64,000 nt of DNA from Rhizopus sp. PT2906 (lineage: Eukaryota; Mucoromycota; Mucoromycetes; Mucorales; Rhizopodaceae). Shown piece after piece: positions 45,418 to 54,760 of the stretch (the stretch's first letter is position 1; each line of letters begins with the position of its first letter). Both the position numbers and the translations under genes were made by a program. Where the stretch lies: NCBI GenBank assembly GCA_025529335.1, contig JAMYHX010000146.1, positions 20,556-84,555 of the forward strand, given 5' to 3'. The notes beneath the pieces were generated by a model. It was not told the DNA's origin and searched no databases. It saw only the letters and a list, made by a program, of their open reading frames with translations.

Positions 45418-45819
45418 TTGTTTCCAGTCAATAAAAACATACTACAAATGTGTACCATAATATACAAGCTTCACTGGATTTGTCAGAATCAGAATAGGCT
45501 CCGTACTAATGTGTACAGTAGTATAGCTGATGCTATTGTTGAAGGTGACCAAGTTAACGCTGCGAATTTAGAACGTAGATTTATTTTATCAAGCAGTTAC
45601 CATGACGACCCTCGCTTTATGGCCGAATTATACTACGACTCCATGGCCATTGTTCGCCATTTTGGGAAGCCATCTTTGTTCATCACTTTTACGGCCAATA
45701 TCGACTGGGCAGAAATCATCGGTGAGCTGCTACCCAGTCAAGTAGCATTCGATATACCCGACTTGATAGCGAGAGCGCCGGTTATGTTATTCTCGACTTT
45801 TCTCATGAGCATGAATTAG
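45418..45819 (+). mobile_element. Helitron Rep/helitron-like-N relic
   Basis: A 133-codon open stretch contains HWICQNQNRLRTNVYSSI, then FILSSSYHDDPRFMAELYYD, SMAIVRHFGKPSLFITFTAN and LIARAP. This is the conserved block of the helitron-like N-terminal domain (order: LRxNQNxLR, then LPSSxxxxPRxMxxxYxDAMA, then FGKPxLFITFTxNP). The helicase part, the HUH nuclease motifs and the element ends are absent, and the frame stops at 45819. It is therefore a short broken fragment. It lies in the upstream region of TRM7, in opposite orientation. Confidence 0.8.
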
Positions 45820-46475
45820 ATAATTGACCAACAGTGAGAAGAAACATAAGAAATAATGCTAGTAATGCTAGTACCACAATAATCCTATATAAACATATAG
45901 CAGTATTTTCCCTTCGACATGATGCTACGGTTGAGCAGAGTTTTAGGTTGAGCTGCTTATCCATAATGTCATTGTTATAGGTATGTCATTTCTTTTAATA
46001 TAAATGAAAAGAGACCTTTTGATCAAACGTCAACGTATAACGCTCAGCAAAATGAACATGCTTTTTTTATGCTAGTTACGGTAATAATGATACTAAATAT
46101 GTAATTGTAGGTACTAACCTTACTTGCATTGCAAAAGAGAATGACTTATATCGCAGCATACAGGTTTACGACGTGTGAGTGAGCCAGAAAGAATACCTGT
46201 TTGTGATAAAGATTTTTGTTCTGAAAGGATAAATGTACATCATCTATTTGTAGCCTTTTGATAAACTTATATGTATACGCCAATGAAAGTAGCTGCCATT
46301 AGTTTCTTAAGCTTTATTTAAATTCTTAATTTAATGAATAAATAGATATCAATAACTAATACACTAATATGTTTGATCGGTACTCAAGTTGTTTCTTGAT
46401 GTGGTCATTGTTAGAGAATTATAAATAAATCAGAGAAAGATTAGTGCTTTTCTTCTTTCTGTTCTTTACCTTACA
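45820..46475. other. Intergenic region after Helitron relic
   Basis: AT-rich DNA of about 650 bases with no open frame of interest. GCTAGTAATGCTAGTA repeats at 45857-45873. It ends in the pyrimidine-rich leader before the orphan gene ATG at 46476. Confidence 0.5.
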
Positions 46476-47262
46476 ATGAACTCTCAACTACGGAATACAG
46501 CAATACGGAATTTTACCATTACACGAGCTCCATTATTAACAATAAAAAATAATGGAGCAATGAGTGTCAAAATCAACATTGAAGGCGGTACATTTGGTGT
46601 ACAGTTAGTTTCACATCATGCTGGAATAATCGAGTATATATTGAAGAATTTTTCAATGAACACAGTTCACAGTGTTCAAGGTAACCGTAGTATTTATTGA
46701 AAACACTATAGGAGTAGTTGAATGTGAACTCGCATACTGACGGTTTTTTCTGTATTCATAGGGCACCTTGGGATCGGATCTTATAGAAAATCCAATGGAA
46801 ATGCCAAGCACACAGCTTATATTACAATAAAAGAAGTTTACACTTCATCTATAATAGTAGATGAAAACGAAGTAGATGAGCCCGAAAGGGTCATTTTTTG
46901 CTTCAAATACGCTCTGGAAAATTGGAGTAAAGAATCACTTGTAATCAAAAAATGTAACAAAAAAGATATAATAAATAACTTTGAGAAGAAGTTCAGAAAG
47001 TTGGTAAGTAAGTATACCTGCTGAACACAAATAACCTAATCACTTTATGTTAGATTCAAGCATTATTGTTATAGATGCACCAGAAAGTAACAGAAATGCT
47101 ACGAAGAAAAGAAGGAAACTGTTGGAAGGCAGCTACTTGCAGGAAGTGCAGGAAACAGGGACCATGACTACTGCTACCAATACTACTACTGCCAATACAA
47201 AGTTGGACAAACATTATTTTTTTATTATAAATATCCTCTATACATGCTGTCCTCAAGTATGA
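46476..47262 (+). CDS. Orphan protein with tandem splice donors
   Basis: Exons 46476-46680 and 46762-47003 or 47007, then a third exon from 47054. Two overlapping donors (GTAAGTAAGT at 47004) are possible. The first gives 155 residues ending at 47074. The second shifts frame and gives 219 residues ending at 47262 with a basic segment TKKRRKLLEGS. I do not recognise the family. The body (ISVKINIEGG-like MSVKINIEGGTFGVQLVSHH, then HLGIGSYRKSNGNAKHTAYI) looks like a small beta-rich domain, followed by a Lys/Asn-rich helix. The ATG follows a T/C leader, suggesting real transcription. The long form ends inside the second Fanzor-like relic, so its tail may derive from the element. Confidence 0.5.
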
Positions 47263-47430
47263 ATCTTGTGGTACGGTTTGGAATCGCGATATGAACAGTG
47301 CATTGAAAATATATGACATGATAATAAAGGCCCTCTTCCTCTTCAAAAGATCTCCAAAAGGCTAGCAATGTTCCTGGATTTAATGGGCTGCCTATAACGG
47401 CAGCATATTGCTTAACGCCTCGACAAGTAT
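47261..47430 (+). pseudogene. Fanzor/TnpB-like C-terminal relic, copy B
   Basis: From 47261 the frame reads ESCGTVWNRDMNSALKIYD, then MIIKALFLFKRSPKG and a stop at 47363. WNRDMNSA keeps the RuvC-III aspartate and asparagine typical of TnpB and Fanzor C-termini, and the Cys-Gly before it belongs to the zinc ribbon. The rest of the nuclease is missing upstream. The DNA after the stop shares CGCCTCGAYAAGYAT (47416-47430) with copy A. Identification rests on a short motif seen twice. Confidence 0.6.
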
Positions 47431-47551
47431 AAAGTGGCAATACATTATTGTTTATCCATTAGTCTTTTATTTACAAGAAATAGTGTACAATCATTTATTT
47501 ATTTTATATGTATATTCTATATTATTTACAAAGAATAAACAGATAATGTTG

Positions 47552-48781
47552 TCATAGTGCATCTTCATCTTCACTGGCACTACTCACTCGTTCCCATTCT
47601 CTTTGTTTGTATTCATCTAATGTTTCCAGCAGACCTTCTGCTTGCTTCACCAAGTTTTTACGCTCATTTCGAATATCTTCATCCCCATCTGATTCAATTG
47701 TATCAAGCTTTAGTAGTATCTTCATTATCTCGTCTTCATACCCAAGGAATTCCCGGTTATTAGCAGTTGTTGCAGTAAGAGTATCAGGTGATAAAGGTCG
47801 ACCATCGCTTGACAAGGGAAAATCAAGTGTATTGCCCAATATATGCTTTTCATGCTTTTGTTGTATGTCTTTCAATTCTTGTTCTATTCGGCTCAGAGCT
47901 TCGTACTTGGCAAGTTTTACAGGATCTTCTTCAGGAAACACCGAAAAGTCTGAAGGATTTTCTTCTGAAGCGTCGAGGATCTCGCTCACTAGGCCCTTGA
48001 TGTTTTCGGTAGGCTCTATCAGGGAAGGCATGTCTTCATCAGCAGAAGTCATTTCGTCATCCAAGTCCTCTTCCATGGGATCATTAGTGTTATCGAGATT
48101 GTGATCGGTATCTTTAGTTTCTGTATCATCCAATGCCATATCATCATGAGACTCTGCTTTTTCCATGGCAGTTTCAGGTTCTTCATGTTTAACTTCATTA
48201 TGCTTAGCTTCCAATGGTACTTGCTGCTTGACTTCACCAAACTGAGATTCCTTGTATAGAGGCGCATCATGAGCAGGTTCTTCATGTCTTGTCGTTTCGT
48301 CTTGAGCACCAAAGATCAATTTAACCAAAGCAGCCAATTGCTGAGTACGGACGTCTTCATTATCATCTTCATCTTCCTCCTCTTCGGACTCTGGCTCTTG
48401 ATAGAATGCCGAATGATGGGCAAAGGGCTCTTGGTGTTTTTGAGGATAATAATAATTCATGTAGTGCTCCTCCAAGGCAGCAAGGTATCGTTGTTGCTGT
48501 TGTTGTTGTTGAATCAATTGCTGTTGACGGATCAATTCTTGACGTTGGCGCTCTTTTCGCTCATAGTAAGCACGGATAGCACGCTCTTCTTCTTGACGAC
48601 GACGATAGAGTTCAGTCATGACCTCAAGGTTGTATAAAGCCCTTTGAATACGACGTTGCTGCTGTGCATGGTACAAGGCAGCTTGTCTTTCTTGACGAAG
48701 GAGACGATGAAGTTGAGCATAGTCGTCCAAAGACAAGGAAGGATAATCAAAACTGACTGCTGGTTGGATATAAAAGTACAT
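47552..48781 (-). CDS. BAG-domain HSP70 cochaperone
   Basis: Single-exon gene of 409 residues. The first 140 residues are a highly charged Arg/Glu/Gln coil (LHRLLRQERQAALYHAQQQR and a polyglutamine run), followed by an acidic low-complexity middle. The BAG domain is at the C-terminus (about 315-395): ALSRIEQELKDIQQKHEK, then EFLGYEDEIMKILLKLDTIE, then RNERKNLVKQAEGLLETLDEY. BAG domains bind the HSP70 ATPase domain and promote nucleotide release. Upstream heat-shock elements at 48922 and 48860 suggest induction by stress (inference). N-terminal partners are unknown; the layout resembles fungal Snl1/Bag-like and animal BAG3/4-like proteins only in the BAG part. Confidence 0.9.
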   Translation of the reverse strand: MYFYIQPAVSFDYPSLSLDDYAQLHRLLRQERQAALYHAQQQRRIQRALYNLEVMTELYRRRQEEERAIRAYYERKERQRQELIRQQQLIQQQQQQQRYLAALEEHYMNYYYPQKHQEPFAHHSAFYQEPESEEEEDEDDNEDVRTQQLAALVKLIFGAQDETTRHEEPAHDAPLYKESQFGEVKQQVPLEAKHNEVKHEEPETAMEKAESHDDMALDDTETKDTDHNLDNTNDPMEEDLDDEMTSADEDMPSLIEPTENIKGLVSEILDASEENPSDFSVFPEEDPVKLAKYEALSRIEQELKDIQQKHEKHILGNTLDFPLSSDGRPLSPDTLTATTANNREFLGYEDEIMKILLKLDTIESDGDEDIRNERKNLVKQAEGLLETLDEYKQREWERVSSASEDEDAL

Positions 48782-48838
48782 TGTTTAAAGATATAAAAAA
48801 AAGATAATGCTTTCTTGATCCTATCAAAAGAGGCAGAG

Positions 48839-48846
48839 TTTATATA
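48839..48846 (-). promoter_or_regulatory. TATA box of the BAG gene
   Basis: On the minus strand the sequence reads TATATAAA, about 60 bases upstream of the BAG ATG at 48781 and between the ATG and the two heat-shock elements. Confidence 0.55.
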
Positions 48847-48859
48847 GACATTTTTTGCA

Positions 48860-48867
48860 GAAGATTC
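48860..48867 (-). promoter_or_regulatory. Heat-shock element half (GAAnnTTC)
   Basis: GAAGATTC is a two-unit heat-shock element, about 80 bases upstream of the BAG start codon. It is palindromic, so orientation is assigned by the gene it precedes. Confidence 0.5.
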
Positions 48868-48921
48868 GAGTAACTGCTCGATAGTTTCTTACCAATTAAA
48901 CTCCGCGCTTAGTAAGTAACG

Positions 48922-48934
48922 GAACTTTCTTGAA
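48922..48934 (-). promoter_or_regulatory. Perfect three-unit heat-shock element
   Basis: GAACTTTCTTGAA fits nGAAnnTTCnnGAAn exactly, the binding site for a heat-shock-factor trimer. It is about 140 bases upstream of the BAG-cochaperone ATG, a classic HSF target type. Confidence 0.65.
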
Positions 48935-49334
48935 AGATTGGATGCTTGCATCTTTTTTGAATCTATCTGCTGACTAAACCTTGGGCTTTTTTTTTCAGTA
49001 ATAGGCATTAAATTCCAGAGTAAACAAGAAAACAGAAACTCTCATATAGCACCTTTGCAGTGACAGCTGTGGAGTAAAGAGTAAAATTGGCATTTGTAAG
49101 AAACAAAGTAAAACTCAGCTTCTGGGCCTAAAGAAGCCTGCCATAAACGGTTTTAAAGTGTTGAGAGACTTGTCCTTTATTATAAATGAAATGATTCGCG
49201 CAAAGGCTTCATGAATCCATATTATTCAGACTATTCCAAGAAACCATCTTTCTCAAAGTGGTATATATATGCACTATACATAAAGCAACAGCAGTCTGCT
49301 CGCTTTTATAAACGCTGCGGTTCATCTTTTTTGA
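48935..49334. other. Intergenic region
   Basis: Separates the BAG promoter from the 3' end of the U11/U12-25K gene. I see no coding frame or repeat in it. Confidence 0.5.
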
Positions 49335-49887
49335 TTAATACCATTTCCAAGCTTTACTGTGCTTTCCTTTTTGATGAGGTAATCGCGTAAATTTCAATAC
49401 ACTATGCTGCTTGATTCCTAGTTGACTGACAATAGCATTATCATCTAATAACTTTGTACCATCAAATACCAAGCAGTATGTTCTCCAAATGAATTTCCTA
49501 ACCATATAAGAGACCCATAATGATAGCATCAATAATAATTACCAGCTAATTCTTCTCTTCCTGCCTGTCTTTTCTTCTTTTTCCATCCTTTCTACTGTTA
49601 CTTGAATAAGCTTTTTGATATCTTTGACGCTATAGGACTGTCCAACAATAAGATCTGACCCAAGTTAGTCCCCCCCCCCTTTTTTTTTTTCTTTTGTTCA
49701 TCGTGATCTTACTGATCGGTCGTAAAGGCTCACGCTCAACCTTTATTCTGAAGGCTTGTCCTTTTTCAACTGCAATAAGCGAATCGATTTCCTTTTCAGA
49801 GAGTGAAGGTGATACGTCACTTAGCAATTCATCATTTAAAAGCTGATTGATCTTTTCTTTCAACTCTTCAGCTAAATGCTCTGACAT
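49335..49887 (-). CDS. SNRNP25: U11/U12 snRNP 25-kDa protein
   Basis: Three exons (49887-49713, 49654-49543, 49497-49335) encode 149 residues, near the human length of 132. The protein has a ubiquitin-like fold and belongs to the U11/U12 di-snRNP of the minor spliceosome. The assembled product aligns along its whole length with human SNRNP25: EIDSLIAVEKGQAFRIKVER (human NSQIALEYGQAMTVRV), SYSVKDIKKLIQ (ATVLDLKKAIQ), RISWKFIWRTYCL (HISWSYVWRTYHL), and GIKQHSVLKFTRLPHQKG (GIRNRDEVSFIKKLRQK). The first intron carries an A-run/G-run polypurine tract. It is divergent from STRAP, another snRNP-linked protein. Confidence 0.86.
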
Positions 49888-50348
49888 GCAAAGAAAAAAA
49901 AATAAAAAAAAGGCCGGGACTATGGTTGCACGCAGACAACGGACCAATCATACTCTGTATACAAAAGATTGCATGGGTCACTTTATTCAATGTAACCCAC
50001 AGTACGATAGTGTTAACCTTGCATTATGTATGTCATCTGTAGCTGTTAAAGTCCATATATATACTCTTTATATCTACTTGAGGGAGCTTCTATTAATAAT
50101 AAACATCAGTGATTGGAAGTAGAAGAATATGATAATCAAGAGAGAAAAGAGATACAAAAGATCATGATCAACATTTATAAAGAATAAAAGTAAGCGATAT
50201 TACTGATGCCCTTCCCCCTCTTGGATGTGAGCCACGAAACATGCAGTGTCCACACACACATACAACATCCGGAGTTGTAAACATATTTAACTGTTATTGT
50301 TGTTACTTTTTCTTTTTTCTTTTTTTTTTTTCTCTACATAAAAACATA
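49888..50348. other. Shared upstream region of U11/U12-25K and STRAP
   Basis: 461 bases between divergent ATGs. A T/C-rich leader (50300-50338) immediately precedes the STRAP ATG. No gene is visible. Confidence 0.55.
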
Positions 50349-51520
50349 ATGAATACCAGCCGAGTGATTCCCTTAACCTGTTCAGGACACACACGACCTG
50401 TAGTTGATCTGCAGTTTTCACCCATGGCACGCGATGGAAGATACTATTTAATATCTGCATGCAAAGGTACAGAAATATTCATCACTAGACAACATTAATC
50501 CAAGTGTACATGCAGATGGCAATCCCATGCTACGCGATGGTGTCACTGGTGACTGGATTGGTACATTTGAAGGACACAAAGGAGCTGTTTGGAGTGCACG
50601 ATTATCTAAAGATGCGACCAAGGCAGTGACAGGCTCTGCTGACTTCACTGCCAAGATCTGGAACACACAGACGGGTAAAGAAGTCCACTCATTCAGTCAC
50701 CAACATATTGTGCGAACAGTCGAATTCAGTGAAGACAATACCAAAATTGTCACAGGTGGTCAAGAAGGCCTTTTACGTATCTTTGATCTCTATCGACCTG
50801 AGGCACACCCATTGGAAGTGCCAGGCCATGAAGGCACAATCAAGGCTGTTGTCTGGGACGAGGCTAACCATGCTGTTCTGAGTGCAGGTGATGATGCTAC
50901 AGTGCGTATTTGGGACTTACGAACGATGAGAGAACGAGGCATGATTCAGACGAAACCTGTGTCAACGATGACCCTCTCGATGGATGGACAGTATGTGTGC
51001 TGGGCGGCAGGCAAGACGGCTAACTTTTGGAAGCCGGATAGGTAAAGACTATTTTGACTTTTTTTTTTTGATGCATAATGTTTTTTAAATTTGTTTAAAA
51101 TAGTCCATTAGAAGATGTAAAAACGATCGAGACCAAAGAAAAGACATCATCTGTTTCACTTCATCCTGATCATCAGAAATTTGTGGCTGGAAGTGATGAA
51201 GATTTATGGGTAAGAATTTATGACTTTAATACAGGCGAAGTCAAAGGTATTTTTTAACAAGTAAAAATATGAGAGGGACAAAGCGATTGAATGCATAATA
51301 TAGATGTCTATAAAGGTCATCACGGCCCTATTCACACCGTCAGCTATAGTCCTGATGGTCAAATTTACGCAACTGGTTCAGGTAAAAATAAAAATAATAA
51401 TAAAATAATAATTATTATTATAATAACTCATATCGGAATGTAGAGGATGGAACCATACGTTTATGGCAAACCGATCCTAGCCAACCTTATGGTCTATGGC
51501 AAAAACCTGTTGAAGCTTAA
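50349..51520 (+). CDS. STRAP/UNRIP WD40 protein
   Basis: Five exons (50349-50466, 50516-51041, 51104-51246, 51304-51381, 51444-51520) encode 313 residues making up seven WD40 blades. STRAP (UNRIP) binds the SMN-Gemin complex in snRNP assembly and also TGF-beta receptors in animals. Family landmarks are LTCSGHTRPVVDLQFSP, GTFEGHKGAVWSARLSKDA, TGSADFTAKIWNTQTGKE, ILTGGQ-type VTGGQEGLLRIFDL and ISAGDD-type LSAGDDATVRIWDL. The C-terminus YGLWQKPVEA is short; human STRAP is 350 residues with a longer tail. Neighbouring U11/U12-25K gives an snRNP context. Confidence 0.92.
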
Positions 51521-52153
51521 TCTGTGGCCCAAGCGCATGATAGCCAACTGTAAAGTGTTGAATAATAAAGGAGAGAGAGAACGTCAAGTTTAATTTTGCA
51601 CCAAGAATCCATATTCTTCTGTGTTTATCCTTTTTTAGAATAAAGGTTCTTTTTGTAAAGTAAAATTTTATCATTTGTAACTAAAAAGGCAAGATAAAAA
51701 ACAAGATCATGCATTATTATGAAAATAACATGCATACTAGGCTGATTTGTGAGACTATTAAAAGGAGACACAAAGCCAGAAAGAGCAGAAAAAGGGGAAA
51801 ATTTACAATAGAAGTTTAAAGAATGTTTGATGTTTAACATTCCTTCTTGGTAACTCTTTTTGTATACGTAAAGTTTTTATTTTTGGTAATGTAAAAAATA
51901 AAAAATATTTGTAGGCGTAATAAATAAGATAGAAACGAGAGGAAAGGGGGAAAGGGGGAAAACTTGATAAAACGTAGACAGTATTCTGAAAGAGAAAGAG
52001 AAAGAGAAAGAGAGAGAGAGAGAGAGAAATAGCTTAAGGAGACCCAATAGATAGTATATAAAAAAAAAGAAAGCATGAAAAAGGAGGAGATGCCATAGAA
52101 ATAATAATAATAATAATAGCAGTAGTATTAAAAGGTATAAAGGGTGATGAAAT
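51521..52153. other. Intergenic region with GA and AAT microsatellites
   Basis: Lies between the convergent STRAP and WOPR genes. It holds a GAGAAA/GA tract (51990-52029) and an (ATA)n tract (52099-52120). The frames here on the minus strand are low-complexity shadows. Confidence 0.55.
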
Positions 52154-52960
52154 TTATAGTCTTAATAATGCTTGTAATGCATTCAGTTGACGTTGATCTT
52201 CAGAAGAAGGTATCTTGCCCCAAGCGATGTCTTGAGCGGGAGGCAAGGGTAACATTGACTTTGTAAAACTAGGAGTATAATGATGGTGATGAGGAGGAGG
52301 AGGTGAAGATAGATCTGTCATCAGTTCGTCGTCACATGTGCTAGGTGAGGAAGAAAGCGAAGGAGGAGAATTAGCCAAATCGACGTCGATTGACAAATGG
52401 CGGGATAAGGAAGGCGTTGATAATGAGAGACGCATGTTGTGAATTGTAGCTGAATGTCCACCGCTGGTATCAAGTGGATTCAGTTCTGGATAAAGTCCCT
52501 TTTGTACTTTAATCGAAGCTAATAAAGGATCGGTTGAAGGCTGCTTTAAACGACCGGCTAATACATCAGATTTTGAATAATAAGAAATAAGATGTAGCTT
52601 TTGGTTGGCAGCAGTACAAATGGAAAAGCTTTGTTTGATGAGACCATCTGGTTTATATGAACAGGCAATTGAAGATTTGTTGATAGTTAATGAAAGTCGA
52701 CGGGGTCTTCTTTTGGTATCCAACTCACGATAAGTTAAAAAGCTGCCTAGTACCCGACTAGGCGACCATGTTTTGCCATCTGTCCAACGGCGCATACCAG
52801 CCTCTCTTTCGTCCCATGCAAATACTGAACCAGATCTAATTTGAACTCTTTCTTTTGATGATAATCTACGCTGAACTCTTTGTAGTTTTGATTTTCTACA
52901 TGCTTCAAATATAATTAGAGCGTCTTGCGGCGTCTTTATATAACCAAAATAGGTTTCCAT
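52154..52960 (-). CDS. WOPR (Gti1/Pac2/Wor1-type) transcription factor
   Basis: Single exon of 268 residues. The WOPR DNA-binding fold begins at residue 1. WOPRa covers METYFGYIKTPQDALIIFEACR, then VQRRLSSKERVQIRSGSVFAWDEREAGMRRWTDGKTWSPSRV and GSFLTYREL; WOPRb covers CSYKPDGLIKQSFSI and LHLISYYSKSDV. This family contains master regulators of morphology and pathogenic or sexual development (Wor1, Ryp1, Gti1, Pac2). The remaining 100 residues are Ser/Pro/His-rich and probably disordered. The upstream DNA is rich in A/G runs, with a G-run at 53161. Whether it regulates development here is inference. Confidence 0.95.
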   Translation of the reverse strand: METYFGYIKTPQDALIIFEACRKSKLQRVQRRLSSKERVQIRSGSVFAWDEREAGMRRWTDGKTWSPSRVLGSFLTYRELDTKRRPRRLSLTINKSSIACSYKPDGLIKQSFSICTAANQKLHLISYYSKSDVLAGRLKQPSTDPLLASIKVQKGLYPELNPLDTSGGHSATIHNMRLSLSTPSLSRHLSIDVDLANSPPSLSSSPSTCDDELMTDLSSPPPPHHHHYTPSFTKSMLPLPPAQDIAWGKIPSSEDQRQLNALQALLRL

Positions 52961-53447
52961 AGCAATAAATAATAATAAGAGGAAAGAAAAAAAAAAGAGT
53001 GGAAATAACAATAATAATAAATAAGAAAAAGAAAGGAAAAGGTATATTTATAATCTATTTTAAACTTTTTTTTCCCTTCTATGATCAGCAAATTATGTCA
53101 TAAACGCGCGAAAAAATAAAAATAATAATGTTTCATGCAATACAAAAAAAAAAGCATTCTTTGGGGGGAAAGAAAAAACTAGGGGGAGGGGACATAAAAT
53201 ATACAAAAGACTCGATTGGGAAATATCTCGATTGCCTCTCTTCTTTATTTTTCGATTGATGTCATAACACACAGCAAATTTTTAGGTTCTGGCCCCATTC
53301 ATGATACAATGATTGTTTAAACAAAGTTTAACATGAATTTCGGAATTTGAAAGGAGTTGCTATGGTTATTGAAAAGAAAAAATTAGAATAAACTTTATTT
53401 GGTTAGCCACATCCATCATGTTGGTTCTTTGTCCAACCTTAATTGTT
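52961..53447. other. Intergenic region with A-run and G-run tracts
   Basis: 487 bases upstream of the WOPR gene and after the ceramidase stop. It holds (AAT)n, A-runs, GGGGGG at 53161-53168 and AGGGGGAGGGG at 53180-53191, a G-rich stretch on the plus strand. I see no gene. Confidence 0.5.
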
Positions 53448-54524
53448 TCATTCGTCTTTTTGATGATTAACTTTAATATATGGAATGATATTTCTTAAAT
53501 ATCTGATTTCCGCCTTTGCCTTGACCATTTCGTGTCCTGCGCCCACAAAAAAATAATGTAGACTGATGCACATCTACAACAAGTTTTAGTCTTTCTGTAA
53601 ATTTTTATCTATTACTTACCAAAACGTGCCACCAAGCATGGAATTGAGGGTTAGGGATCCATTTATAAACAAAACAAAGATTTTTATCGAATAACCAAAC
53701 AGAGATGGCTCCTATCAGGTAATAAACACCTTGATGAAAAATAGACTTGATTTCTTTTCTTTCTACGCGTCGATACATTTGCCAGACAAACCAAAAACAA
53801 CTCCACATAACTAGACCGAATCTGTAAGAAAAAAGGGGTCACTATAAAGAAGAAAGTAGAAGCATTTGATCTAAGGCTTACGATGCTTGGAATAAGTAAA
53901 ATTGTAAGCTGCCTTTGGATTGACTAGTTAAGATGGTAGCCAATAAACAATAAACAATCATCACCGTTGCGTAAAATACATGTTTATATCCATGCTCTTC
54001 TAATAATAACCAAAATAAATAGCATGCAGTCCAAATCATTGGCACCTTGCTTCAAGTTAAACTAACAATTCCGTGTCAGTCATGACCATGTATGTACCTC
54101 GTCCCACATTTGGTATTGAAATTGTAATGTGCCATGAAATAAGATACTTTTTATTATTTTAGTAAAAGCATATTACGGATAGAAACAAGGTTTTACCTTC
54201 CTATTCCAACAATGACAATAAATAGATAACCAGCACTTAGTTTCCATCCCAACGATTGCCAGTGTAGATATGCACCTAAGCAACCAAAGATGACCATGGC
54301 AAAACTCTAAATATGTAAACAAATAATCAATTCAATAACTTATCTTACGGAAATTGTATTCCAGAATTCTGCAATGTAAGCAGAATACAGATAATTTTCT
54401 TCACACCTATTTTAGTTTGATGTTATCATCAGAATGATATCATTATTATGGTATCAGCATAACGTTAAATCTACCAATCTACTGAACTAGTCACTGGTCC
54501 CCAGTAATGATCAGCTTTAGTCAT
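53448..54524 (-). CDS. Alkaline ceramidase
   Basis: Seven exons (54524-54475, 54406-54349, 54306-54197, 54146-54098, 54045-53882, 53821-53620, 53573-53448) encode 252 residues of a seven-helix ER/Golgi membrane enzyme that splits ceramide into sphingoid base and fatty acid. The N-terminus HYWGPVTSSVDWCEENYLYSAYIAEFWNTIS is characteristic. Zn-site motifs are present: SILFHGTLQFQYQMWDE (the SxxxFH and Asp) and FHAWWHVL (the HxxxH). The last acceptor was set at 53574 because it joins in frame to a hydrophobic segment and the end AEIRYLRNIIPYIKV. Relatives are yeast Ypc1/Ydc1 and human ACER. Confidence 0.92.
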
Positions 54525-54760
54525 CTTTATCTATTATTTTCAAGAAAAAAAAAATAAAAAATAAAAAGGAAGGCTACAGAAAATGTAGAAAAGGAACAAA
54601 ATAGAATATCTTTTTCTTTGTTTTGTTTTTTATTTTTCTTTGTCGTACCATTACACAACCACGCTTAAAAATAAGCTTGACTGGATGATGTTATCATCAT
54701 AGTGACAGTTAAAACTCAGATGAAGCACAAGTTCAATAGAAAAGTTTAGATGAAATAGGT

